Assembly: GCF_006539945.1 (NCBI RefSeq)
Contig: NZ_BJNZ01000011.1
Coordinates: 62,001-126,000, forward strand
Reading direction: 5' to 3'
DNA length: 64,000 nucleotides
Source of the DNA: Cellulosimicrobium cellulans
Lineage (GTDB): Bacteria > Actinomycetota > Actinomycetes > Actinomycetales > Cellulomonadaceae
The position numbers and the translations under genes were made by a program. The notes below the pieces were generated by a model. It made no database searches. It saw nothing but the letters and a program-made list of their open reading frames with translations, and was not told the origin of the DNA. Shown here in pieces: positions 10,001 to 17,150 of this stretch (its first letter is position 1; the number at the start of each line of letters is the position of its first letter).

Positions 10001-11991
10001 CCGGGGAGGGCGTGACGCTCGACGGGACGAACGACTACGTCGACCTGCCCGACCACCTCCTCGCCGGGCTGACCGACGTCACGATCGGGCTCGACGTCAA
10101 GGTCGCGACCGACCAGGCGACGCCGTACTTCATCTACGGCCTGGGCAACACGAGCGGCACGGCGGGCGACGGGTACCTGTTCACCACGGGCAACGCGTAC
10201 CGCACGTCGATCGCGACGGGCAACTGGACGACCGAGCAGACCGTCACCAAGAACGCCAACCTGCAGCGCGGGGTGTGGAAGCACCTCACGTACACGCTGT
10301 CCGGCACGACGGCCGTGCTCTACGAGGACGGCGTCGAGGTGGGCCGCCAGACCGGCGTCACCATCGACCCGAAGGACATCGGGAACGGCTCGACGCTCGC
10401 CAACTACATCGGCCGCTCGCTGTACTCGGGCGACCGCTACCTCAAGGGCTCGGTGCGCGACTTCCGGATCTACGACCGCGCGCTCACGGCCGACGAGGTC
10501 TACCAGGTCGGGGCCGACCACACGGCGGTCACCGGCGCGGAGCTCGACGCGCTCAAGGTCCCCGCGATCGTCGACGGGGCGAGCTCGACCGTCACGCTCG
10601 CGGTCGAGCCGGGCACGGACGTGTCCGCGCTCGCGCCGGTGCTGACCGTCTCGCCGCGCGCGACGGTGGCCCCCGGGAACGGCTCGGTGCAGGACTTCAC
10701 GCAGCCCGTGGAGTACACGGTGAGCGGGCCGGACGGGTCGTCGCGCACGTGGACGGTCCAGGCGAAGCAGATGGGCAGCCCCGTGCTCCCCGGGAAGTAC
10801 GCCGACCCGAACATCGCGCAGTTCGGCGACACGTTCTACCTCTACGCCACGACCGACGGCACGCCGGGCTGGGGCGGCAAGGACTTCTACGTCTGGAAGT
10901 CCTCCGACCTCGTGACGTGGGAGCGCTCGGAGCAGCCGTTCCTCACGCTCGACGGCGCGAACGGGAACGTCCCGTGGGCGACCGGCAACGCGTGGGCGCC
11001 CACCATCATCGAGCGTGACGGGAAGTACTGGTTCTACTTCTCCGGCCACAACCCGACGTACGACCGCAAGACGATCGGCGTCGCGGTGGCCGACAGCCCC
11101 GAGGGCCCGTTCACCGCGCAGCCGACGGCGATGATCACCAACGGCGAGGCGGTCACGTCCGGCCAGGCGATCGACCCGGCCGCCTTCCGCGACCCGGAGA
11201 CCGGGAAGTTCTGGCTCCTGTGGGGCAACGGCGGGCCCTCGAACGGCCCGGTCATGGCGGAGCTGGACGACGACATGACGTCGATCAAGCAGGACACGCT
11301 GCGGCGCATCCCCGGCCTGACCGACTTCCGCGAGGGCCTGTTCCTCAACTACCGCGACGGCGTCTACCACCTCACGTACTCGATCGACGACACGGGCTCG
11401 GAGAACTACCGCGTCGGCTACGCGACGTCGGACAGCATCGACGGACCGTGGACCTACCGCGGCGTGATCCTCGAGAAGGACGCCTCGCAGGGCATCCTCG
11501 GGACCGGGCACAGCTCGATCCTCAACGTCGAGGGCACGGACGACTGGTACATCGCGTACCACCGGTTCGCCATCCCCGGCGGCAACGGGACCAACCGCGA
11601 GACGACGATCGACCGCCTCACGTTCGGCGAGGACGGCCTCATCCAGAAGGTCACCCCGACGCTCGAGAGCGTGGACCCGGTCGACGTGTCGCCGGCCCCG
11701 GCGGTCGAGCTGACCGTCGAGGCCACCCCGCGGTGCCTCGCGGGCAAGGTCTACGTCGCGGTGCGGGCGACCAACGCGGGCGACGTGCCCGCCGACGTCA
11801 CCCTCACGACGCCGTACGGCACGAAGACGGTCACCGGCGTCGCGCCGGGGGCGAACGCCTACCAGTCGTTCGCGACGAGGGCGGTCTCCGTGCCCGCAGG
11901 CACGGCCACCGTCACGGGGACCGCGGTGCTCGACGGCGCCCCGGTCACCACGACGTACGAGGCCGCCTTCGACGCCCACACCTGCGGCTGA
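7054..11991 (+). CDS. Giant secreted enzyme with two GH43 catalytic domains, two LamG-like and several Ig-like domains
   Basis: 1645 residues; ATG at 7054 after a GAGGAG site, signal peptide to ~43. Order: LamG-like lectin fold ~61-278, two atrophied bacterial Ig-like domains ~288-451, GH43 domain A ~458-779 (Asp512 in LRDPF, Asp641, Glu705 in NQGEGP), Big_4-like ~781-858, Big_2-like ~859-941, second LamG-like domain ~946-1156, another Ig-like linker ~1158-1241, GH43 domain B ~1243-1546 (Asp1251 in YADPNI, Asp1374, Glu1427 in FREGLF), C-terminal module ~1551-1645. All six expected catalytic acids are present, so both domains look active. The two GH43 domains are of clearly different types, which suggests complementary linkages of one arabinan or arabinoxylan substrate. 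LamG domains probably bind glycan. Domain borders are approximate. Confidence 0.8.
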   Translation: MTSRHEPPPTPAEPRARRRRRSLAALLGLALVAPLAPVAAAAAGPMPAAPAPVPAAAEPTADGLRLWLPLDETEGTVAHDASGNGLDGSLTGSGGGWQPGQGLTFGGSNHVDLPDDLLAGYDAVTVSADVWVDATLTGNYFFYTLGNPAVGSPQSGNGYLFSTGNANYRATISDLAWGREQNTAKTPAGALQRGVWKTVTYTLAGGTARLYEDGAQVGQNTAVTITPGAIGGGTTTANALGKSAYAADNLFKGRMKDFRLYDRALTAQEVADLASDAAQDAVAADAAALDLGDTSAVVTDLALPAKGVGGSAVTWASSDEGVVSASGAVTRPVGDEPATATLTATVTLRGATETRTFEVTVLPGDGDQAKADAAAAAIEVTNLDDVRGNLTLPTTGQHGASVAWATSSGTITPTGEVTRPAHGEDAETVTLTATVTVGAATATRELEAHVPALPEQEDLAGYLFSYFVGEGTATGEQVYFGLSQGNDPLKYQNLNDNQPVLTSELGEKGLRDPFIIRSPEGDKFYQIATDLKIYGNGNWDASQRTGSKSIMVWESTDLVSWTDQRLVQVSPDTAGNTWAPEAYYDETIGAYVVFWASKLYAEDDPNHTGNTYNRMMYATTRDFVTFSEAQVWVDPGYSVIDSTVALHDGQYYRFTKDERNNTSSTPCSKFILAEKAAELRSTDYDFITDCIGKANSLGGGINQGEGPTIFKSNTEEKWYLFIDEFGGRGYVPFESTSLDAAEWTMSTDYEMPSRPRHGTVLPVTQAEYDRLLKTYQPAAFVESVEDVAVTVQTGSAPVLPATVTATYADGSTGPADVAWDAVDPASYAQAGSFEVLGTLGGGVSVRARAVVTVTDDVVPVEGVSVTPESLEVGVGGTRQLTATVTPANATARAITWASDDADVATVSADGVVTGVAEGHALVTATTADGSHTAYVAVEVTTEIPGLVVRYALDETSGTSAANSAPGSSFGPATLTNGAAFSGTGEGVTLDGTNDYVDLPDHLLAGLTDVTIGLDVKVATDQATPYFIYGLGNTSGTAGDGYLFTTGNAYRTSIATGNWTTEQTVTKNANLQRGVWKHLTYTLSGTTAVLYEDGVEVGRQTGVTIDPKDIGNGSTLANYIGRSLYSGDRYLKGSVRDFRIYDRALTADEVYQVGADHTAVTGAELDALKVPAIVDGASSTVTLAVEPGTDVSALAPVLTVSPRATVAPGNGSVQDFTQPVEYTVSGPDGSSRTWTVQAKQMGSPVLPGKYADPNIAQFGDTFYLYATTDGTPGWGGKDFYVWKSSDLVTWERSEQPFLTLDGANGNVPWATGNAWAPTIIERDGKYWFYFSGHNPTYDRKTIGVAVADSPEGPFTAQPTAMITNGEAVTSGQAIDPAAFRDPETGKFWLLWGNGGPSNGPVMAELDDDMTSIKQDTLRRIPGLTDFREGLFLNYRDGVYHLTYSIDDTGSENYRVGYATSDSIDGPWTYRGVILEKDASQGILGTGHSSILNVEGTDDWYIAYHRFAIPGGNGTNRETTIDRLTFGEDGLIQKVTPTLESVDPVDVSPAPAVELTVEATPRCLAGKVYVAVRATNAGDVPADVTLTTPYGTKTVTGVAPGANAYQSFATRAVSVPAGTATVTGTAVLDGAPVTTTYEAAFDAHTCG

Positions 11992-12000
11992 CCCGCACCC

Positions 12001-12086
12001 CGCCGAGGGAGAGCCCCGGTAGGCCGAGGTAGAGGCGTGGTCACGACCACGCCTCTACCTCGCGGGACCGGGGCTCTCCCTCGGCG
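12001..12086. repeat. Nested perfect cruciform made of CGAGGTAGAG-family repeats
   Basis: Outer arms CGCCGAGGGAGAGCCCCGGT (12001-12020) and their exact complement (12067-12086) are 20 bp each. Inside lies a second hairpin of 18 bp arms CGAGGTAGAGGCGTGGTC (12025-12042) and complement (12045-12062) with a 2 nt centre. It starts 9 bp after a stop codon and so may end transcription. The same inner sequence recurs at 14739-14776 and 19208-19245. Confidence 0.85.
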
Positions 12087-12119
12087 GCACGACCTGCATC
12101 TCGACGAGGAGAGGACGAC

Positions 12120-14696
12120 ATGATTCCGACACACCGAGCGCGCTCGGCGCTCGCCGCCGGGCTCGTGGGGGCGCTCGCCGCCACGACGCTCGCCGCCACC
12201 GTCGCGGCGCCCGCCGCGGCGGACGTCGGCGGCCCCACCGACGACGGGCTCGTCGCCTGGTACCCGCTCGACGCCGCCAGCACGACCGGCGGCACGACGG
12301 CGAACCTCGCCGAGGGCTCCGCCTTCGGACCGGCCACCCTGGTGGGCGGCACGGCGACCCCCGACGGCACGACGCTCGACGGCACGGACGACTACGTCGA
12401 CCTGCCCGACCACCTGCTCGCGGGCCTCACGGACGCCACCGTGAGCCTCGACGTCCTCGTCGCCGCCGACCAGGGCACGCCGTACTTCGTCTACGGGCTC
12501 GGGAACACGAGCGGCTCGAACGGCAACGGGTACCTCTTCACGACCGGCAACGCGTACCGCACGTCGATCGCCACCGGCAACTGGTCCACCGAGCAGACCG
12601 TGACCAAGGGCGCCAACCTCCAGCGCGGCGTCTGGAAGACCCTCACGTACACGCTCACCGGCACGACGGCGACGCTCTACGAGGACGGGGTGCAGGTCAA
12701 GCAGGCCACGAACGTCACGACCGACCCCGGCCAGATCGGCGGCGGGCAGACCACGGCGAACTACGTCGGCCGCTCGCTCTACTCCGGCGACCGCTACCTC
12801 AAGGGCCAGGTGCGCGACTTCCGCCTCTACGACCGCGCGCTGAGCGCGGCCGAGGCGGGCGAGCTCGCGGCCGAGACCTCGACGGCCGCCGCGGACGCCG
12901 ACCTCGCCGCGCTCGACCTCGGCGACACGAGCGCCGTCACGGCCGACCTCGTGCTGCCCACCACGGGCGCGCAGGGCTCGCTCGTCACGTGGACGTCGTC
13001 CGACACGGGCGTCGTCAGCGCCACCGGCAAGGTCACCCGGCCCGCCGCGGGCGAGGACGACGCGACCGTGACGCTCACCGCGCTCGTCACGCGGGGTGCG
13101 GTCGCGCGCACCGCGCAGCTCGACGTCACCGTCCTCGCGCACCTCGCGCCCGCGGAGGCCGTCGCGTGGGACGCGAGCCACGCCGTCGTGCCGCACCTCG
13201 ACGACGTGCGCGGCAACCTCACGCTGCCCGCCGACGGCGCGAACGGCTCGGCCCTGACCTGGCAGAGCTCCGACCCGGCGACCGTCTCGGCGACGGGCGA
13301 GGTCACGCGGCCCGCCCACGGCGAGCCGGCCGCCGTCGTGCAGCTCACCGTGACCGCGGCGAAGGACGGCGCGACCGCGACGCACACCTACGACGCCACG
13401 GTCCGCCCGCTGCCCGCCGAGGCCGACTACGAGGGCTACTTCTTCCCGTACTTCGAGGGCGAGAGCACCGCGGACGGCGAGTCCGTGTACTTCAGCGCGA
13501 GCAACGGCAACGACCCGCTCGACTGGGTCGAGCTGAACGACGGCGAGCCCGTGCTCACGTCGACGCTCGGCGAGAAGGGCCTGCGCGACCCGTTCATCAT
13601 CCGCTCGCCCGAGGGCGACCGGTTCTTCCTCCTCGCGACGGACCTGCGCATCTACGGCGGCAACAACTTCGGCAACGCGCAGGAGCGCGGGTCGCGCGCC
13701 CTGATGATCTGGGAGTCGACCGACCTCGTGCACTGGTCCGACCAGCGCATGGTCACGGTGTCGAGCGCGTACGCGGGCAACACGTGGGCGCCCGAGGCGT
13801 TCTGGGACGCCCAGCGCGGCGAGTACATCGTCTACTGGGCCTCGGCGCTCTACCCGACGACGTCGACCGACGGCCGCCGCATCGCCGACTCCTACCAGCG
13901 CATGATGTACGCCACGACGCGCGACTTCGTGACGTTCTCCGAGCCGCAGGTGTGGATCGACGAGAAGCGCGGCAACGGCCTCGGGATGATCGACTCGTCG
14001 ATCGTCGAGCACGACGGCACGTACTACCGGTTCACCAAGGACGAGGCGTACATGATCCCGCGCCTCGAGAAGTCGACGGACCTGCGCTCGACCGACTGGG
14101 ACCTCGTCGCCGAGAAGATCGGCTACGGCCAGCCCAACCCGTGGGGCGGCACGCTCACCGCGGGCGAGGGGCCGACCGTCTTCAAGTCGAACACCGAGGA
14201 GAAGTGGTACCTCTTCGTCGACCAGCCGAGCTACCACGGCGGCCAGGGCTACCTGCCGCTCGAGTCCACCGACCTCGACTCGGGCGTGTGGACGTCGGTC
14301 GACGCCCACCTGCCGAGCAGCCCCCGCCACGGCACGGTCCTGCCGATCACGGCCGCCGAGCACGCCGCGCTCCTCGCGGCGTACGGCGAGCAGCCGCCGG
14401 CGCCCGAGCTCGACCTCGCGGTCGAGGCGACGTCCCGCTGCCTCGCCGGCAAGGCGTACGTCGCGGTCCGCGCGACGAACGGCGAAGACCTGCCCGTGAC
14501 CGTGACGCTCACGACGCCGTACGGCGAGAAGACCGTCGCCGACGTGGCGCCGGGCAAGAACGCGTACCAGTCGTTCGCGGCCCGCGCGACGACGGTCCCG
14601 GCCGGGACCGTCACGGTGACCGGCGTCGCGACCCTCGACGGCAAGGAGGTGACGACCACGCGCGAGGCGCAGGTCGACGCGCTCGACTGCGCCTGA
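12120..14696 (+). CDS. Secreted LamG-Ig-Ig-GH43 glycosidase
   Basis: 858 residues; the ATG at 12120 follows GAGGAGAGGACGAC. Signal peptide ~1-35 (ends AAPAAADVGG). Domains: LamG-like ~40-250, two atrophied Ig-like domains ~256-430, GH43 catalytic domain ~436-758, C-terminal module ~762-858. Likely triad Asp490 (LRDPFIIRS), Asp625 (GMIDSS) and Glu683 (AGEGPTVF). It parallels the first half of the upstream 1645-residue protein: its GH43 domain matches domain A there, but its LamG domain matches the second LamG there (shared NAYRTSIATGNW and RSLYSGDRYLKG). This implies domain exchange between the two genes. Predicted activity is arabinofuranosidase or xylosidase; the substrate is unproven. Confidence 0.8.
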   Translation: MIPTHRARSALAAGLVGALAATTLAATVAAPAAADVGGPTDDGLVAWYPLDAASTTGGTTANLAEGSAFGPATLVGGTATPDGTTLDGTDDYVDLPDHLLAGLTDATVSLDVLVAADQGTPYFVYGLGNTSGSNGNGYLFTTGNAYRTSIATGNWSTEQTVTKGANLQRGVWKTLTYTLTGTTATLYEDGVQVKQATNVTTDPGQIGGGQTTANYVGRSLYSGDRYLKGQVRDFRLYDRALSAAEAGELAAETSTAAADADLAALDLGDTSAVTADLVLPTTGAQGSLVTWTSSDTGVVSATGKVTRPAAGEDDATVTLTALVTRGAVARTAQLDVTVLAHLAPAEAVAWDASHAVVPHLDDVRGNLTLPADGANGSALTWQSSDPATVSATGEVTRPAHGEPAAVVQLTVTAAKDGATATHTYDATVRPLPAEADYEGYFFPYFEGESTADGESVYFSASNGNDPLDWVELNDGEPVLTSTLGEKGLRDPFIIRSPEGDRFFLLATDLRIYGGNNFGNAQERGSRALMIWESTDLVHWSDQRMVTVSSAYAGNTWAPEAFWDAQRGEYIVYWASALYPTTSTDGRRIADSYQRMMYATTRDFVTFSEPQVWIDEKRGNGLGMIDSSIVEHDGTYYRFTKDEAYMIPRLEKSTDLRSTDWDLVAEKIGYGQPNPWGGTLTAGEGPTVFKSNTEEKWYLFVDQPSYHGGQGYLPLESTDLDSGVWTSVDAHLPSSPRHGTVLPITAAEHAALLAAYGEQPPAPELDLAVEATSRCLAGKAYVAVRATNGEDLPVTVTLTTPYGEKTVADVAPGKNAYQSFAARATTVPAGTVTVTGVATLDGKEVTTTREAQVDALDCA

Positions 14697-14717
14697 CACC
14701 CGCGAGGTCGCACCCGC

Positions 14718-14776
14718 CGAGGTAGAGGCGAGGTACCGCGAGGTAGAGGCGTGGTCACGACCACGCCTCTACCTCG
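14718..14776. repeat. CGAGGTAGAG repeat pair with perfect 18 bp hairpin
   Basis: A single forward copy CGAGGTAGAGGC (14718-14729) is followed by GAGGTACCG and then a hairpin with arms CGAGGTAGAGGCGTGGTC (14739-14756) and exact complement (14759-14776). It lies 22 bp past the stop of the GH43 gene and ~125 bp before the GH127 gene. Confidence 0.85.
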
Positions 14777-14900
14777 ACGGACCAACCTCGGCGACGTGGC
14801 GGCCGGGCGGAACCAGCACGAGCGTCGGACGCGGGGCTTCCCTCCTTGCCGCCGACGACGCTTCCACCACTCGACGACGAGTGAGAAGGAGCGACAGCTC

Positions 14901-17150
14901 ATGCACGTGCACGACACCAGCTATTCGCGACGGGCCGTCCTGCGGCTCGGGGCGCTGGCCGCCGGGGCCACCGGCGCCGTCGCGCTCGCGGGCGGCGGCA
15001 GCGCGCTCGCCGCGCCGCCGGTCCCGGCGCTGACGGTCCCGAGCGGACCGCCCGTCAGCCGGGCCTTCCTGCGGTCCCTCGACCGCTCGGTCACCCTCGA
15101 CGGCTGGGCCGCCGAGCCGTTCCCGATGTCCGACGTGACGCTCGCCCCGAGCGTCGCGACGCGCTCGCAGGACCAGATCCTGCACCTCGCGCGCGAGTAC
15201 CCCGTGGACCGCGTCCTCGCGGTGTTCCGGCGCAACGCCGGGCTCGACACAAAGGGCGCGTCGGCGCCCGGCGGCTGGGAGGGCTTCGGCCACGCCAACG
15301 AGCAGCCGTGGGGCCCGGACGACTACCCGGGCCGGGCGAACACCCAGACCGCGAACCTCCTGCGCGGGCACTACGGCGGGCACTTCCTGTCCATGGTGTC
15401 CCTGGCGTACGCGAGCACCGGCGAGACGGTGTTCCGCGACAAGGTGGACCAGATCGTCGAGGGCCTCGGCGAGGTCCAGACGGCGCTCGCGGCCATGGGC
15501 CGGTTCAGCCACCCCGGGTTCCTCGCGGCGTACGGCGAGTGGCAGTTCAGCCAGCTCGAGAAGTACGCGCCGTACGGCGAGATCTGGGCGCCGTACTACA
15601 CGTGCCACAAGATCATGGCCGGCCTGCTCGAGGCCTATCGCCTCGCGGGCAGCGACCAGGCGCTCGAGCTCGCGTCGTCGATGGCGGCGTGGGTGCACAG
15701 CCGGTTGTCCGTGCTGCCGCAGGCGCAGCTCGACCGGATGTGGGGCATCTACATCGCGGGGGAGTACGGCGGCATGAACGAGGTGCTCGCCGACATCGCG
15801 TCGATCACGGGCGACGACACGTACGTGGCCACCGCGAAGCTGTTCGACCTCAACACGCTCGTCGACGCGAGCGCCGCGGGCACGGACACGCTCAACGGCA
15901 AGCACGCGAACCAGCACATCCCGCAGTTCCCCGGCTACCTCAAGGTCTACGACCTCACGGGCGAGGAGCGGTACCGCCAGGCCGTCGAGGGCTTCTGGGG
16001 CATGGTCGTCCCCGGCCGTACGTATGCGCACGGCGGTCACGGCGAGGGCGAGCTGTTCGGGCCGCCGAGCACGGTCGCGGGCGACATCGGCGCGCGCAAC
16101 GCCGAGACGTGCGGCACGTACAACATGCTCAAGCTCTCGCGCCTGCTGTACTTCCACTCGCTCGACCCGAAGTACATGGAGTACTACGAGCGCGGGCTGC
16201 TCAACCACATCGTCGGCTCGAAGAAGAACACGCAGTCCACGACGAGCCCCGACGTCACGTACATGTACGGCGTCAACCCGGGCACGCGCCGCGAGTACGG
16301 CAACACCGGTACGTGCTGTGGCGGCACCGGGCTCGAGAACCACGTGAAGTACCGCGACTCGGTCTACTTCCGCTCGGTCGACGGCGAGGTGCTGTACGTC
16401 AACCTCTACCTCGCCTCCACCCTGACGTGGGAGGAGAAGGGCTTCGAGGTCGTCCAGGAGACGCAGTACCCGAAGGTGGGTGCGACGCGCCTCACGGTGA
16501 ACGGCTCGGGGCAGCTCGACCTGCGCCTGCGCGTGCCCGGCTGGGTGCGCAAGGGCTTCACGGTGACGGTCAACGGGGTGGGGCAGGAGCTCGACGCCGT
16601 GCCGGGGACCTACGTGAGCGTGTCGCGCTCGTGGTCTCGCGGCGACGTCGTCGAGGTGACGATGCCGCTGAGCATCCGCGCCGTGCCGACGATCGACAAC
16701 CCCTCGATCCAGAGCATCGAGAACGGACCGACCGTCCTGCTCGCGCGCAGCGCGTCGCGCGAGTACCTCAAGGTGTCGCTCTACGCCCACATGGGCCTCG
16801 ACGGCACGCTCGAGGGGGCGTTCACGGACCTCGGGAACGGGTACTTCCGTCTCGGGGACCTCACGTTCGAGCCCGCGTGGTCGGGCGACGACACGCAGTA
16901 CCACATGTACGTCGAGCGCTCCGAGCCGCGCGTGGTCTTCGCGGGGCTCGACAGCGGCGTCGCCAACGCCGCGCGGCCGAACGGGACGACGTTCCTCGAC
17001 GTCGTGTGGGGCGACGGCGGCTTCGCCGACCGCGCCGCGTTCCTCCAGAAGGTCCAGCGCACGGTCGAGCAGTTCACCGCGGACGGCCTCCTGAGCCGCC
17101 GCGACGGTCAGAAGGTCCTGGTCACGGCGGGGAAGGCGAGGCTGGCATGA
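14901..17150 (+). CDS. Tat-exported GH127 (DUF1680) beta-L-arabinofuranosidase
   Basis: 749 residues. ATG at 14901 follows GAAGGAGCGACAGCTC. The N-terminus has a twin-arginine signal (SRRAVLRLG, residues 9-17, then an Ala/Gly-rich stretch to ~40), so it is exported folded. The body is the all-alpha GH127 barrel. The zinc/catalytic signature of the family is intact: Glu402 and Cys404 (AETCGTYN) plus Cys472 and Cys473 (GTCCGGTG), matching Glu338, Cys340, Cys417 (nucleophile) and Cys418 of Bifidobacterium HypBA1. It should remove terminal beta-L-arabinofuranose, as found on hydroxyproline-rich plant glycoproteins or pectic arabinan. Unlike its neighbours it lacks the C-terminal module. The stop overlaps the next start (ATGA), so the partner gene is co-translated. 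Confidence 0.88.
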   Translation: MHVHDTSYSRRAVLRLGALAAGATGAVALAGGGSALAAPPVPALTVPSGPPVSRAFLRSLDRSVTLDGWAAEPFPMSDVTLAPSVATRSQDQILHLAREYPVDRVLAVFRRNAGLDTKGASAPGGWEGFGHANEQPWGPDDYPGRANTQTANLLRGHYGGHFLSMVSLAYASTGETVFRDKVDQIVEGLGEVQTALAAMGRFSHPGFLAAYGEWQFSQLEKYAPYGEIWAPYYTCHKIMAGLLEAYRLAGSDQALELASSMAAWVHSRLSVLPQAQLDRMWGIYIAGEYGGMNEVLADIASITGDDTYVATAKLFDLNTLVDASAAGTDTLNGKHANQHIPQFPGYLKVYDLTGEERYRQAVEGFWGMVVPGRTYAHGGHGEGELFGPPSTVAGDIGARNAETCGTYNMLKLSRLLYFHSLDPKYMEYYERGLLNHIVGSKKNTQSTTSPDVTYMYGVNPGTRREYGNTGTCCGGTGLENHVKYRDSVYFRSVDGEVLYVNLYLASTLTWEEKGFEVVQETQYPKVGATRLTVNGSGQLDLRLRVPGWVRKGFTVTVNGVGQELDAVPGTYVSVSRSWSRGDVVEVTMPLSIRAVPTIDNPSIQSIENGPTVLLARSASREYLKVSLYAHMGLDGTLEGAFTDLGNGYFRLGDLTFEPAWSGDDTQYHMYVERSEPRVVFAGLDSGVANAARPNGTTFLDVVWGDGGFADRAAFLQKVQRTVEQFTADGLLSRRDGQKVLVTAGKARLA

